From assembly GCA_011191975.1 (NCBI GenBank), contig DUFA01000072.1, positions 1-57,681 on the forward strand: a DNA stretch of 57,681 nucleotides, written 5' to 3'. The notes under the pieces are model-generated. The model did no database searches and was not told where the DNA came from. It saw only the letters and a list, made by a program, of their open reading frames with translations. This stretch comes from Dehalococcoidia bacterium. Its GTDB lineage: Bacteria; Chloroflexota; Dehalococcoidia; Dehalococcoidales; UBA2162. The position numbers were made by a program, and so were the translations under genes. Of this stretch, positions 17,231-26,542 are shown piece by piece; position 1 is the stretch's first letter, and every line of letters starts with the position of its first letter.

Positions 17231-18301
17231 ATGTGGGAAAAGCTAAAGAAGGTTGACAAACGTTACCGGGATATTGAAGAAGAGATCGCACGTCCCGAGG
17301 TTGCGACCAATCCTAGTCAGTTGCAGAAACTGGCGAAAGAGAGGGCGGAACTAGAAGACGTGGTGAACATGTACCGTGAATACGAAGCTACGTCGAAATC
17401 GCTTGAAGAGACGGAGTCGATGCTTGATGATAACCTTGACGATGATATGAGAGACTTGGTGAAACAAGAGATAGAAGACCTCCATGAGAAGCTTAGCGAA
17501 ATCGAAGAAGACCTGAAAGTTGCCCTGATTCCGAAAGATGAAAATGATGAAAAGGATATCATCATGGAAATCCGTGCCGGCGCTGGCGGTGACGAGGCTG
17601 GATTGTTTGCAGCTGACCTGTTCAGGATGTACAGCCGCTACGCCCAGGAACAGGGCTGGAATGTGGAAATTATCAACGCAAACGAGAGTGGGATCGGTGG
17701 ATTTAAAGAGGTGGTATTCGAAGTTAAAGGTAAGAACGTATTCAGCCGGTTAAAGTATGAGAGGGGAGTCCACCGTGTGCAGCGTGTCCCGGTTACCGAA
17801 TCTTCCGGCAGAATACATACTTCGACAGCTACCGTTGCCGTACTGCCGGAAGCCGATGAAGTGGATGTGGATATCAATAGTGATGACCTGAGAATAGATA
17901 TCTTTCACAGCGGTGGGGCCGGGGGACAGAACGTCAACAAGGTGGCGACGGCAGTGCGAATTATACACATACCCACCGGTATAGTAACAGTATGTCAGGA
18001 TGAACGATCCCAGCTAAGGAATAAAAACAAGGCGATAGCAGTCCTGCGAGCCCGTTTGCTTGATATTGAAAAGATGAGGCAGGAAGAAGAGATGGGGGAG
18101 GAACGACGATCCCAGCTTGGTACGGGCGATCGTTCTGAAAAAATACGCACCTATAATTTTCCGCAGGACCGGGTAACCGACCACAGGATAGGCTTGAGCC
18201 TGCATAATCTCGAGGGAATTCTCGAAGGAAACATAGACGAACTCATCGATGCCCTGGCGACCGATGACCGTGCCAGGTTGCTGCAGGAGCAGCTTGCATG
18301 A
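17231..18301 (+). CDS. prfA: Peptide chain release factor 1
   Basis: A 356-residue class-I release factor that reads UAA and UAG and triggers peptide release. The GGQ motif is at residues 231-233 within [11 protein letters not shown]. The codon-recognition tripeptide region reads [14 protein letters not shown], where RF1 has PxT (here PVT); RF2 would have SPF. The length is normal. The last four bases overlap the start of prmC, which encodes the methylase of the GGQ glutamine. Confidence 0.97.
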   Translation: MWEKLKKVDKRYRDIEEEIARPEVATNPSQLQKLAKERAELEDVVNMYREYEATSKSLEETESMLDDNLDDDMRDLVKQEIEDLHEKLSEIEEDLKVALIPKDENDEKDIIMEIRAGAGGDEAGLFAADLFRMYSRYAQEQGWNVEIINANESGIGGFKEVVFEVKGKNVFSRLKYERGVHRVQRVPVTESSGRIHTSTATVAVLPEADEVDVDINSDDLRIDIFHSGGAGGQNVNKVATAVRIIHIPTGIVTVCQDERSQLRNKNKAIAVLRARLLDIEKMRQEEEMGEERRSQLGTGDRSEKIRTYNFPQDRVTDHRIGLSLHNLEGILEGNIDELIDALATDDRARLLQEQLA

Positions 18302-19158
18302 ACCTCAGGCAGGCTCTAAAAGAAGCTGAAGAAACTCTTTCCGCTGCCAATATCGATGATGCATTACTCGAATCCGAAGTACTTCTCAGGCATGTTCTTA
18401 AGATAGACCGGATCAGGTTGTACACTGATATTAACAGCGAACTTACCCCTCAACAATACGAAAAATTTTCTGGACTTATTCAACGTCGTCTTAACGGCGA
18501 ACCGTCAGCCTATATCACTGGGAACAGGGAGTTCTATGGCCTGGATTTCTATGTAAATCAGCATGTACTGATACCAAGGCCTGAAACTGAACTTCTGGTT
18601 GAAAAAGCGGTAGATTTGGCGAAAAAACGGTCGTATAAAACGATCGTCGATGTCGGTACAGGTTCAGGTGCAGTAGCTGTATGCCTGGCGTTAAACCTGC
18701 CTGATGCCGTTATTTATGCCACGGATATATCAACTCAGGCTTTAGAGGTAGCATCCGGCAATTCCCGGAAACACAGTGTAGAGAACAGGATCACTTTCCT
18801 CGAGGGAAATTTACTGGAACCACTTACAGAACCGGTCGACATGATAGTAGCTAATCTACCATATGTGAGAAATGCCGATATACAGCAGGTCAGTACAGCC
18901 GGACATGAACCCGAGGTAGCTCTCAATGGTGGTAAAAATGGATTGGATTTTATTATTGCGATTGTTGGACAGTCCGTGAGTAAATTGTTGCGGGGCGGAT
19001 CTATACTACTTGAAGTAGGTCAGGGACAAAGTCAGACAGCGTCCCGGCAGTTAAAGGGAATATATCCTTATGGTGAGGTGGATATATTCCGTGATTTAGC
19101 TGGAATAGAAAGGATAGTGGGTTTATCTCTTCCACGGAAGACTCGGGTAATTTCTTGA
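18298..19158 (+). CDS. prmC: Release factor glutamine N5-methyltransferase PrmC
   Basis: A 286-residue SAM-dependent methyltransferase that modifies the GGQ glutamine of release factors. The SAM-binding motif is [15 protein letters not shown], and motif [11 protein letters not shown] is conserved. The catalytic motif, usually NPPY, reads NLPY at residues 186-189, a substitution also known from KsgA-type enzymes. It overlaps prfA by four bases, the classic prfA-prmC arrangement, which supports the assignment. Confidence 0.95.
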   Translation: MNLRQALKEAEETLSAANIDDALLESEVLLRHVLKIDRIRLYTDINSELTPQQYEKFSGLIQRRLNGEPSAYITGNREFYGLDFYVNQHVLIPRPETELLVEKAVDLAKKRSYKTIVDVGTGSGAVAVCLALNLPDAVIYATDISTQALEVASGNSRKHSVENRITFLEGNLLEPLTEPVDMIVANLPYVRNADIQQVSTAGHEPEVALNGGKNGLDFIIAIVGQSVSKLLRGGSILLEVGQGQSQTASRQLKGIYPYGEVDIFRDLAGIERIVGLSLPRKTRVIS

Positions 19159-19184
19159 CGCATATCATTTAATATTGATATTAT
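19155..19184 (+). promoter_or_regulatory. Sigma-70 promoter for etfBA
   Basis: TTGACG (19155-19160) and TATTAT (19179-19184), spaced by 18 bases, overlap the end of prmC and lie about 50 bases before the ETF genes. Confidence 0.55.
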
Positions 19185-19236
19185 TCTTGTGGGTCTTTTC
19201 CCCATGTATTACTAATCATAAAGGAGTATGTCTGCT

Positions 19237-20037
19237 ATGAACATGATTGTGTGCTGTAAGCAGGTGGTTGACCCGGAGGCTCCACCGGCGAGTTTCAGGG
19301 TTGACGCTTCCGCCAACAAAGTTATTCCCCCGCAGGGAATACCGCCGGTAATCAGTCCTTTTGATGAGAACGCTCTAGAAGCGGCACTTAAAATTAAGGA
19401 CGCTCAAGGTGGTAAAATCACCATAATATCACTTGGTAATAACATGCTGCGGGATGTGGTAAAAAAACCTTTATCGATGGGTGCCGACGAACTTGTACTG
19501 CTTGAGGACGAAGCTTACGCTGAAGGTGATGCCTGGTCGGTGGCATACGCGATTTCCAGCGCTATCAAGAAAATAGGCGAGTATGATCTGATATTCTGCG
19601 GTCGGCAGGCTGCTGACTGGGATAGTGGACAGGTTGGTTCGGGTATTGCCGAGATACTGGGACTGCCCAGCGTTACTCTAGCCAAGAAAGTGGAACCAGA
19701 AGACGGTAAAGCGAAAGTAGAACGTGTTACAGCCGATGGTTACGACGTTATCGAAGTGTCTCTTCCTGCTGTGATTACCGTCAGTAATGAACTTGGTGAA
19801 GCCAGGTACCCTACGATAAAGGGGATAATGGCTGCCAAGAAGAAAGAACCTATTGTTTGGAAACCTGCTGATATAGAGGTCGATGCAGGTCAAATCGGCG
19901 CACCGGGCAGACGTACAAAGCTGCTCAAGTTATTCCAGCCGGTCCGTGAAGGCAAGTGCGAAATAATCGAGGGAGAAAGCCCCGAGGAAGCGGCGGAAAA
20001 ACTGGCGACGAAACTCAGGGAAGTAAAGGTATTATAA
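19237..20037 (+). CDS. etfB: Electron transfer flavoprotein beta subunit
   Basis: A 266-residue protein that, with the alpha subunit, carries electrons from acyl-CoA or other dehydrogenases. Diagnostic segments are VCCKQVVDPE, NALEAALKIKD and VERVTADGYDVIEVSLPAVITVSNELGEARYPTIKGIMAAKKK (cofactor region). The frame begins with three near ATGs at 19228, 19237 and 19243. AAGGAG at 19221-19226 is directly adjacent to the first and best placed for 19237 (10 bases). Upstream in the window is an acyl-CoA synthetase gene, consistent with fatty- or aromatic-acid metabolism, though it is not adjacent. Confidence 0.95.
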   Translation: MNMIVCCKQVVDPEAPPASFRVDASANKVIPPQGIPPVISPFDENALEAALKIKDAQGGKITIISLGNNMLRDVVKKPLSMGADELVLLEDEAYAEGDAWSVAYAISSAIKKIGEYDLIFCGRQAADWDSGQVGSGIAEILGLPSVTLAKKVEPEDGKAKVERVTADGYDVIEVSLPAVITVSNELGEARYPTIKGIMAAKKKEPIVWKPADIEVDAGQIGAPGRRTKLLKLFQPVREGKCEIIEGESPEEAAEKLATKLREVKVL

Positions 20038-20095
20038 AACTGAAATTTACTGTTCCTGGAAAATAAATCCGGGCAGTATTACAGGAGGAAAACAG

Positions 20096-21091
20096 ATGTC
20101 AGATAATAAAGGAGTAATGATACTCGGGGAGGTTATCGAAGGAAACCTGAGTTCCATATCTACCGAGTTGCTTGGATGCGGAAGAAAACTGGCCGATGAA
20201 CTTGGACAGGAGCTGAGCGCCCTTCTTATCGGCAGTGCGGCTAGCGGTTACGCCCAGGAAGCAATAGCCTATGGGGCTGATAGGGTATACGTACTCGAAG
20301 ATTCACTGCTTGGAGATTACCAGGCCGATTCTTACGTCGCGGCAGCTGAAAAAGCTGCTAAAGAAGCTAATCCTTTCATACTCTTGATGGGACAGACAGA
20401 GGTAGGGAGTGACATTGCGGCACGCCTGGCTTTCAGACTTGAAACTGCGGCGGTACTGGACTGTATCGCCCTCGAGATAGACTCTGATTCGAAAAGATTA
20501 TTGCAAACAAAGCCGGTGTATGGCGGCAATGCACAGGCGATATACGTGACCGATACCGATCCCCAGATAGCGACAGTAAGAGCCAAATCGATGACTCCGC
20601 TTGCGAAAGATGACTCAAGACAGGGTGAAGTAGTGAATATAGACGCCGGTCTTGATGCTTCTGCAATAAGAACCAAGGTATTGGAGAAAGTAATAGAAGA
20701 AGTAGAAGGTGTTAAGCTGGAAGATGCTGCCGTAATCGTTACCGGCGGTAGAGGTATCGGTGGAGAAGAAGGATTCAAACAGCTCGAAGAACTGGCTAGA
20801 ATGATGAAAGGTGCTGTAGGTGCCAGTCGCCCCGCCTGCGACAACGGCTGGATGCCGGATAAAGCGCAGGTAGGACTTACCGGTAAAATCGTTACGCCTG
20901 ACTTATACATAGCCGTAGGAGTCTCCGGTGCTAGCCAGCATATGGCGGGATGCTCTGGATCGAAGACGATCGTTGCCATAAACAAGGATTCTGAAGCGAA
21001 TATATTCAGGATGGCCCATTACGGAGTTGTCGGCGATTGGAAAAAGATTCTACCGGCTTTTAAGGAAAAGGTTAAAGAATTAATTTCATAG
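20096..21091 (+). CDS. etfA: Electron transfer flavoprotein alpha subunit
   Basis: A 331-residue protein whose C-terminal FAD domain is conserved: VTGGRGIGGEEGFKQLEELA, GASRPACDNGWMP, QVGLTGKIVTPDLYIAVGVSGASQHMAGC and VAINKDSEANIF. The N-terminal half holds the ETF beta-like domain. It follows etfB by 58 bases with an AGGAGGAAAACAG ribosome binding site, so the pair is an operon. No Fe-S cluster extension or dehydrogenase gene is fused or adjacent, so the electron donor is not identified here. Confidence 0.96.
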   Translation: MSDNKGVMILGEVIEGNLSSISTELLGCGRKLADELGQELSALLIGSAASGYAQEAIAYGADRVYVLEDSLLGDYQADSYVAAAEKAAKEANPFILLMGQTEVGSDIAARLAFRLETAAVLDCIALEIDSDSKRLLQTKPVYGGNAQAIYVTDTDPQIATVRAKSMTPLAKDDSRQGEVVNIDAGLDASAIRTKVLEKVIEEVEGVKLEDAAVIVTGGRGIGGEEGFKQLEELARMMKGAVGASRPACDNGWMPDKAQVGLTGKIVTPDLYIAVGVSGASQHMAGCSGSKTIVAINKDSEANIFRMAHYGVVGDWKKILPAFKEKVKELIS

Positions 21092-21112
21092 ATCACGTAT
21101 AATAGAAAAATC

Positions 21113-21146
21113 AAAGAGAGTCACAAACAATAGTGACTCTCTTTTT
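21113..21146. terminator. Bidirectional rho-independent terminator
   Basis: A perfect 12-base-pair hairpin (arms 21113-21124 and 21133-21144, 8-base loop) with a U-run on the plus strand. On the minus strand the left arm starts with AAA, giving a short U-run there too. It separates etfA from the convergent EF-G-like gene. Confidence 0.85.
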
Positions 21147-21173
21147 ATCACGTTATTACAATTTATCAGTATA

Positions 21174-23237
21174 TTAGCTTTCTTTCTCAGCCTGTCTTGC
21201 TGCGACTACTTTCTGAGAATTTGTCAGCGGCATGGGTTGATAATGGCTGAATTCCATCGTGAAAGTACCCTTGCCCTGGGTAATTGACTTCAGGTCGATA
21301 GCGTATCGTTGAATTTCAGCCAAGGGCGCCTGTGCCTGGATAACGTTCATTCCGTTTGAAGGATTCATACCCTGGAGTTGGGCCCGTTTAGTATTAAGAT
21401 CTCCGATAATATCACCGGTATAGTCCTCAGGAACGGTTATCGTTACATTCATTATCGGCTCAAGAAGTATTGGATTCGCGTCGGACATTCCTTTCTTAAA
21501 GGCTCCGGAACCTGCAATCTTAAAACAAATTTCCGAAGAATCGACCGGATGGAAACTGCCGTCATATACAGCTATCCTGATATCGGTAGCGGGAAACCGT
21601 GCCATGACACCCTCGTGGAGGGCTTCATTTACTCCCTTTTCAACTGCCGGAATATAGTTCCTTGGTATGCGTCCACCGACGACTTCATCAACAAACTCAG
21701 TGCCGCTTCCAGAAGGTAACGGTTCAAGTCTTAGCAGTACATGCCCATACTGGCCATGACCACCGGTTTGTTTCTTGTGCTTATATTCTGCCTGCACGGT
21801 TGAAGTAATCGTTTCACGGTACGGAACCTTCGGAGTCTCAAGTAAAATATTAACACCGAATTTTCTCTGGATCTCCTCGGCAGCAACATCAAGTTGTGTT
21901 TCACCCATACCGGACAGAATAGTTTCACCGGTTTCCGTTTCGCGGCGGACGTGCATGGTAGGTTCTTCTTCTACCAGTCTGGCAAGGGCAGGACCGAGTT
22001 TATCAAGATCAGCTTTTGTCTTGGGGTAAACAGCCTGGGAGAAGACCGGATTGGGGAATGTTATGGGTGCCAGTTTGACGGACTTATCCTGCGTGCAGAG
22101 TGTATCACCGGTACTGGTTACACTAAGTTTGGCTACACCGCCAATATCCCCTGCCGGTATCTCGGTTGCCGGTTCCTGTGTTTTTCCTCTCAAGGTGAAT
22201 ATCTGGCCGATACGTTCGGATTCCTGACGATTGGAATTATATACCTGAGAATTACTCTTGAAAACACCATTGTAGACCCTGAAGTAGGTAAGTTTACCGA
22301 CATATGGATCTGCGGTAGTCTTAAATACAAGAGCGGCAAGAGGTGAATCCGTTCCTGGTTTTACCATTTCCTGTTCGTCCGATTTGGTTATTGTAGTAAC
22401 TTCGCAATCAACCGGAGAAGGAAGGTATACTTTGATAGCGTCGAGTAACTGTCTGATACCGATATTCTTCGTCCCGGAACCGGCGAGTATGGGTACAACT
22501 TTACCGGCAGCGACACTCTGCCTGAGACCGTTGTTTAGTTCTTCCATGCTCAGGTCTTCACCACCGAGATATTTTTCCAATAGTGTATCATCGAACTCCG
22601 CGGCAGCTTCTATCAATTTTTCTCGGTAGGTTTCTACCTGATCCTGCATATCCTCCGGGACGTCTCCTTCTGTCCCCTCAGTTCCGCTATAACTCTTCAT
22701 TGTAAGTAGGTCGACTACACCTCGAAAACTAGCCTGAGAACCTATAGGAAGCTGAATAGGCACGCAGTGGATACCAAACTTTTCTTGCAGTTCATTGACA
22801 GTACGGATGAAATCCACGTTCTCACGGTCCATTTTGTTAACGAAAAGAAAACGTGGTAAACCGGTTACTTCGCAATCATCCCATCTCTGTTGAGTCCCGA
22901 CTTCAATGCCGGATGCTGCTGAAATGACAATCACCGCGCTTTCGCAGACTCTCATACCCGCTTTTACCTCGGCTATGAAATCCGAGTATCCCGGAGTATC
23001 AATGATATTGATCTTCGTGCCTGTCCACTCACAAGGTAGAACTGAGAGATTTATACTGATATTATGCTTTGCTTCGGCTTCGTCATAATCGGATGTTGTC
23101 GTGCCATTCTCAACCCTACCTAACCGGTTTATCGCGCCGCTGTCGAATAGAGCGGCTTCGGATATCGAGGTTTTTCCAGCCCCGTTATGAGACAGCAGAA
23201 CAACGTTGCGGATGTTTTCAGGCGCATATTGGTTCAT
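21174..23237 (-). CDS. Elongation factor G-like GTPase (EF-G2 type)
   Basis: A 687-residue translational GTPase. G1 is SHNGAGKT (residues 16-23), in place of the canonical AHIDAGKT. G3 is DTPGYSDF, G4 is NKMD, and domains II-V follow at family length. Segments GGHGQYGHV and AEYKHKKQTGG are typical of domain IV in EF-G2 / FusA2-like paralogues. These paralogues often lack strong translocase activity and their role is not settled; the true fusA would lie elsewhere in the genome. A good promoter (23266-23294) and an AGGTG ribosome binding site precede ATG 23237. Confidence 0.88.
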   Translation of the reverse strand: MNQYAPENIRNVVLLSHNGAGKTSISEAALFDSGAINRLGRVENGTTTSDYDEAEAKHNISINLSVLPCEWTGTKINIIDTPGYSDFIAEVKAGMRVCESAVIVISAASGIEVGTQQRWDDCEVTGLPRFLFVNKMDRENVDFIRTVNELQEKFGIHCVPIQLPIGSQASFRGVVDLLTMKSYSGTEGTEGDVPEDMQDQVETYREKLIEAAAEFDDTLLEKYLGGEDLSMEELNNGLRQSVAAGKVVPILAGSGTKNIGIRQLLDAIKVYLPSPVDCEVTTITKSDEQEMVKPGTDSPLAALVFKTTADPYVGKLTYFRVYNGVFKSNSQVYNSNRQESERIGQIFTLRGKTQEPATEIPAGDIGGVAKLSVTSTGDTLCTQDKSVKLAPITFPNPVFSQAVYPKTKADLDKLGPALARLVEEEPTMHVRRETETGETILSGMGETQLDVAAEEIQRKFGVNILLETPKVPYRETITSTVQAEYKHKKQTGGHGQYGHVLLRLEPLPSGSGTEFVDEVVGGRIPRNYIPAVEKGVNEALHEGVMARFPATDIRIAVYDGSFHPVDSSEICFKIAGSGAFKKGMSDANPILLEPIMNVTITVPEDYTGDIIGDLNTKRAQLQGMNPSNGMNVIQAQAPLAEIQRYAIDLKSITQGKGTFTMEFSHYQPMPLTNSQKVVAARQAEKES

Positions 23238-23265
23238 TTTTCACCTACTACATTTATTCTTATTC

Positions 23266-23294
23266 ATTATAGTCTTTGTGCGTGTACACAGCAA
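23266..23294 (-). promoter_or_regulatory. Promoter of the EF-G-like gene
   Basis: On the minus strand, TTGCTG (23294-23289) and a perfect TATAAT (23271-23266) are spaced by 17 bases, just upstream of ATG 23237. Confidence 0.6.
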
Positions 23295-23313
23295 GTATGA
23301 AAGACTCTCGCGG

Positions 23314-23874
23314 TTATGTGACACGATCGAGTAAAACGGGAGTAACAAATGTCTCGATTATGGCTGCTGCAAGGAAAAGACCGGCAGATATAGCAAGGTA
23401 TTTCAGGTTGCTTGTTAAATTAGACTTTATTATATCTCGTTTATCTTTACCGAATATTCCCTGAAGAACAGCGATTCCGAAACTTAACGCTACTGCTTCC
23501 CCGATTATCAGAGCCGGGAGTTCAAGGATACCGTGTGGAAGAAGACCGACAAGTAGGAACGGGAGAGATTCCTCTTCCATGATTATCGCTGATACCAGAC
23601 CGATTACTCCGCCGTTTATAACGAGAGTGACAACAGGAACGATGCATAATAATGGACTTAATACAAAGCTCAATACAATAACTGAGATGTTTTTCAGCAA
23701 TATGAATACAAAAACAGCGATCTGCGGGAGTGGAGCGATAATTCCCGCCATTTCATCCAGAGCCGCGGCTTCTTCCAGAAATAGACCTGCACCTTCAGTG
23801 GAGATCATCAATCCAAGAAGTAATCCGAAGATGAACAGTACGGCAGAGATGAAAAAACACTTCCAGAAATTCAT
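23314..23874 (-). CDS. SpoIIM-family (stage II sporulation protein M-like) membrane protein
   Basis: A 186-residue membrane protein with about five helices. The segment LLPHGILELPALIIGEAVALSFG near residues 110-132 is the SpoIIM family signature. In endospore formers SpoIIM belongs to the engulfment complex; in non-sporulating bacteria and archaea the family is common and its function unclear. It is the last gene of a minus-strand run and starts directly at the stop of the nitroreductase gene. Confidence 0.85.
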   Translation of the reverse strand: MNFWKCFFISAVLFIFGLLLGLMISTEGAGLFLEEAAALDEMAGIIAPLPQIAVFVFILLKNISVIVLSFVLSPLLCIVPVVTLVINGGVIGLVSAIIMEEESLPFLLVGLLPHGILELPALIIGEAVALSFGIAVLQGIFGKDKRDIIKSNLTSNLKYLAISAGLFLAAAIIETFVTPVLLDRVT

Positions 23875-24432
23875 CTAGTCGTCGAATTTCTCATAGAATA
23901 CGATTTCCGACAACTCTTTCCTGGGAACGGTTCTGGGTGTTTCATCGGGATAACCGAGAGGGGTCATTGCTACCACGCAGAAACCTTCAGGTACACCGAT
24001 GATTTCGGTGACTTTCTGTGAGTTGAATAATCCCAGGTGGACTGTTCCGAGACCTAGAGAGTGAGCTTCCAGCACCAGGTTCTGCATGGCAAGAGCAACA
24101 TCATACATATACCAGTCACCCTTATCTGTGGCATATTCACCGGCGTTGAGTCCTGATTTCCCGAGTTCAGCGCAGGCGATTATGAGTACCGGAGCCTGCT
24201 TAATTGCGTTAGCACTGGGGTTTTCACCGGATCTGCCGCTGATCATACTGCCAGCTACCTCTGATTTAATACTACTGTCACGTACCACTACGAATCGCCA
24301 GCACTGGGTGTTCTTCCAGGAAGGAGCCCACCTCGCTGCTTCAAGCACCTTTCCAAGAGTTTCATCATCAATCGGATCTGATTTCATTCTGCGGACACTC
24401 CGTCGGTTCAATATTGCTTCTGTTATTTCCAT
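23875..24432 (-). CDS. Nitroreductase family protein
   Basis: A 185-residue FMN-dependent oxidoreductase. The N-terminal RRSVRRMKSDPI holds the FMN phosphate-binding Arg residues, and WAPSWKNTQCWRFVVVRD, LAMQNLVLEAHSLGLGTVHLG and MTPLGYPDETPR are the other family motifs. The open frame extends to 24507, but that would overlap the pcm gene. ATG 24432 with an AAAGGG ribosome binding site matches the family start MEITEAILNRRSVR. It reduces nitroaromatics, quinones or related compounds; the natural substrate is unknown. Confidence 0.9.
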   Translation of the reverse strand: MEITEAILNRRSVRRMKSDPIDDETLGKVLEAARWAPSWKNTQCWRFVVVRDSSIKSEVAGSMISGRSGENPSANAIKQAPVLIIACAELGKSGLNAGEYATDKGDWYMYDVALAMQNLVLEAHSLGLGTVHLGLFNSQKVTEIIGVPEGFCVVAMTPLGYPDETPRTVPRKELSEIVFYEKFDD

Positions 24433-24461
24433 GTATTTCCCTTTCAATTTTCTCTTGTTTG

Positions 24462-25097
24462 TTACTCGTCCCAAGCTCCTTTGCCTATCAACGATACAAA
24501 GCGACAACCTCCAAGATTTTGTATTTTGTTTTTAGTTTTCAACCTTGTAACTTTAAAGAGTTCCTGGAGGTAGCGTGATCCAACAGGTATGATGAGTGTG
24601 CCCTTGAATTTAAGCTGGGCTACCAGATCGGGCGGCACCTTGGGAGCCCCTGCTGTGGTAATTATCGCGTCGTAGGGAGCTTCCTTAGGCCAGCCGAGTG
24701 TTTTTTCAGCAACATGGACGGTTACATTGGTATATCCCAGTTTCTTTAATAAGGTGCCGGCGGTTTCAGCCAGTTCCGGCAGTCGCTCTACGGAAATAAC
24801 GGTAGCTGCGAGTTCGGCAAGAATTGCTGTCTGATATCCGCTTCCTGTACCGATCTCCAGAACCTTTTCTTTTCCGGTGAGTTCCAATGCTTCGGTCATC
24901 ATTGCTACTATGAGAGGTTGTGAAATAGTCTGGCCTAGTCCAATAGGAAGGGGTCTGTCTTCATATGCTGAACGCTGCAGGTCCGGTGTCACGAATTTTT
25001 CTCGCGGTATGCGGGACATGGTATCAAGTACTCGTTTGTCACGGATTTCAGCGCCGATACGGCTTATAAGTCTTTCTCTCGCTTTTTTAAAATCCAC
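24462..25097 (-). CDS. pcm: Protein-L-isoaspartate O-methyltransferase
   Basis: A 211-residue methyltransferase that repairs isoaspartyl residues in damaged proteins. The conserved substrate-site segment is PLPIGLGQTISQPLIVAMMTE, motif I is VLEIGTGSGYQTAILAE, and the later YDAIITTAGAPKVPPDLVAQLK matches motifs II-III. The start is GTG at 25097 with a weak ribosome binding site. Normal length. Confidence 0.93.
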   Translation of the reverse strand: MDFKKARERLISRIGAEIRDKRVLDTMSRIPREKFVTPDLQRSAYEDRPLPIGLGQTISQPLIVAMMTEALELTGKEKVLEIGTGSGYQTAILAELAATVISVERLPELAETAGTLLKKLGYTNVTVHVAEKTLGWPKEAPYDAIITTAGAPKVPPDLVAQLKFKGTLIIPVGSRYLQELFKVTRLKTKNKIQNLGGCRFVSLIGKGAWDE

Positions 25098-25125
25098 GAC
25101 AGGCCTATAATTACTATGCGGTTGA

Positions 25126-25410
25126 CTATAAAACAGCAGCCAGTATGCCGAGAATTACCAGAACCAGAACTGCAAATATTCCTATTGTCCTCAGTTCGGA
25201 AGATATGTAAGGATAACGAGTGACTGAAGTTTGAATCTGCACGGTGGACTTCTTTCCTGACATGACCGGGGTATCAATAACCGCTGTAGATTTTACTGTG
25301 TTGGCAGTTGACTGGTTGGTTATTGCGGCACTTGTGCTGCCACTAGAACGTTTGATCCTCTTGCTGGAAGGAAGGTTTTTCCCTCTTTTACGACGAGATT
25401 TGGCAGGCAT
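25126..25410 (-). CDS. Small single-pass membrane protein, unknown
   Basis: A 94-residue protein with a strongly basic N-terminus (KSRRKRGKN, KRIKRSSGS), a Ser/Thr-rich middle and one C-terminal membrane helix (about residues 74-93). The layout of a tail anchor with a cytoplasmic basic tail recalls small preprotein-translocase-associated subunits such as Sec61-beta/SecG-like proteins, but no diagnostic motif is present and I make no functional claim. The Shine-Dalgarno GGGAG is 7 bases before ATG 25410. Confidence 0.6.
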   Translation of the reverse strand: MPAKSRRKRGKNLPSSKRIKRSSGSTSAAITNQSTANTVKSTAVIDTPVMSGKKSTVQIQTSVTRYPYISSELRTIGIFAVLVLVILGILAAVL

Positions 25411-25439
25411 AATCTACTCCCGATGATGTATTCGTTATG

Positions 25440-26360
25440 TTACCGATTTAACTTGGCTCTTGGATGGGATTTTTCATAGGTTCGACGGACATGATCCGAG
25501 GTTAGGTGAGTGTAGACCTGAGTTGTCGAAATATTTGCGTGTCCTAATAATTCCTGTACTGATCTCAGATCGGCACCACCGCTGAGCATGTGAGTGGCAA
25601 AGCTATGCCTTAATGTATGGGGTGTTATTTCTTCATCCAACCCGGCAGCTTTGGCATAACCTTTAAGTATTTGCCAGAAACCCTGTCGGGTCAATCTTTC
25701 ACCTCGCCTGTTTAGGAACAGGGCTTTTTCATCATCCCTTCGTACTATCTGGGTTCGAGCTTCCTTGATGTATTCATCGACTATTATGGCAGCCTGGCGG
25801 TAGATTGGCACCATACGTTCCTTGTTACCTTTGCCGAAGCAACGTACAAAACCGCCTTCGATATCCATGTCATCCAGGTTCAACGATATTAGTTCACTCA
25901 CCCTCATGCCACTTGCGTAGAGGAGTTCAAGCATGGCGCGATCTCTTTTTGCTTCGGGCGTCGATTGTTTTGCCGGCTGGTCGAGGAGAAGACGCACCTG
26001 TTTTAGAGAGATCGGTTTTGGAAGAAGTCGCCCCACGGCTGGTGACGCCACATTCTGAGTCGGATTCTCGGTGATTTTCCCTTCGGACATTAGAAACTTG
26101 AAGAAACTCTTGGCAGCAGCTATCTTTCTTGCCAGAGTAGTAGCAGCGTAGTTTCTTTCCTTGAGTTTAAGCTGATAAGTGAGCATTTGCTGGCGGTTAA
26201 ATTCTGTCCAGGAAGGATCTTTACTGGATTTTGTTGCTTCTTCTTCAATGAAAGCAGCCAGCTGTGAAAGGTCGTTCTGATAAGCAGCCAGCGTATTTTC
26301 CGAAAAACCTTTCTCTACCGACAAGTAGGTCAGGAATCTCTTTATTTCTTCTTTCACCAC
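25440..26360 (-). CDS. xerD: Tyrosine recombinase XerC/XerD
   Basis: A 306-residue site-specific recombinase that resolves chromosome dimers. The N-terminal SAM-like core-binding domain begins MVKEEIKRFLTYLSVEKGFSENT. The catalytic residues are visible: Arg in YASGMRVSELISL, HxxR in HTLRHSFATHML, His in LLGHANISTTQVYTH, and the nucleophile Tyr. The length matches XerC/XerD and not a phage integrase. The starting codon is GTG 26360 or 26357; GAGGAG sits just ahead. XerC versus XerD cannot be separated here, so the symbol is tentative. Confidence 0.88.
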   Translation of the reverse strand: MVKEEIKRFLTYLSVEKGFSENTLAAYQNDLSQLAAFIEEEATKSSKDPSWTEFNRQQMLTYQLKLKERNYAATTLARKIAAAKSFFKFLMSEGKITENPTQNVASPAVGRLLPKPISLKQVRLLLDQPAKQSTPEAKRDRAMLELLYASGMRVSELISLNLDDMDIEGGFVRCFGKGNKERMVPIYRQAAIIVDEYIKEARTQIVRRDDEKALFLNRRGERLTRQGFWQILKGYAKAAGLDEEITPHTLRHSFATHMLSGGADLRSVQELLGHANISTTQVYTHLTSDHVRRTYEKSHPRAKLNR

Positions 26361-26542
26361 AACTCCTCACTAACAATGGATTTCGAACGAATATGACTGG
26401 TATCTGATTAACATATGTATTTTAACATAACAATAAAAAAAAAGCGACAGTTAGGGGAAAATAATTCAGATATTTGTGAAAATTAATTTTATCGCTGAGT
26501 ATTCTATCGTTTGTTTTTAAAGATAATCCTTCGAGGTAGCCT

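Noticed and set aside
20332-20985. 217-codon minus-strand frame opposite etfA
   Set aside because: Low-complexity Ser/Pro/Thr translation that mirrors the conserved etfA codons. A clear shadow of etfA.
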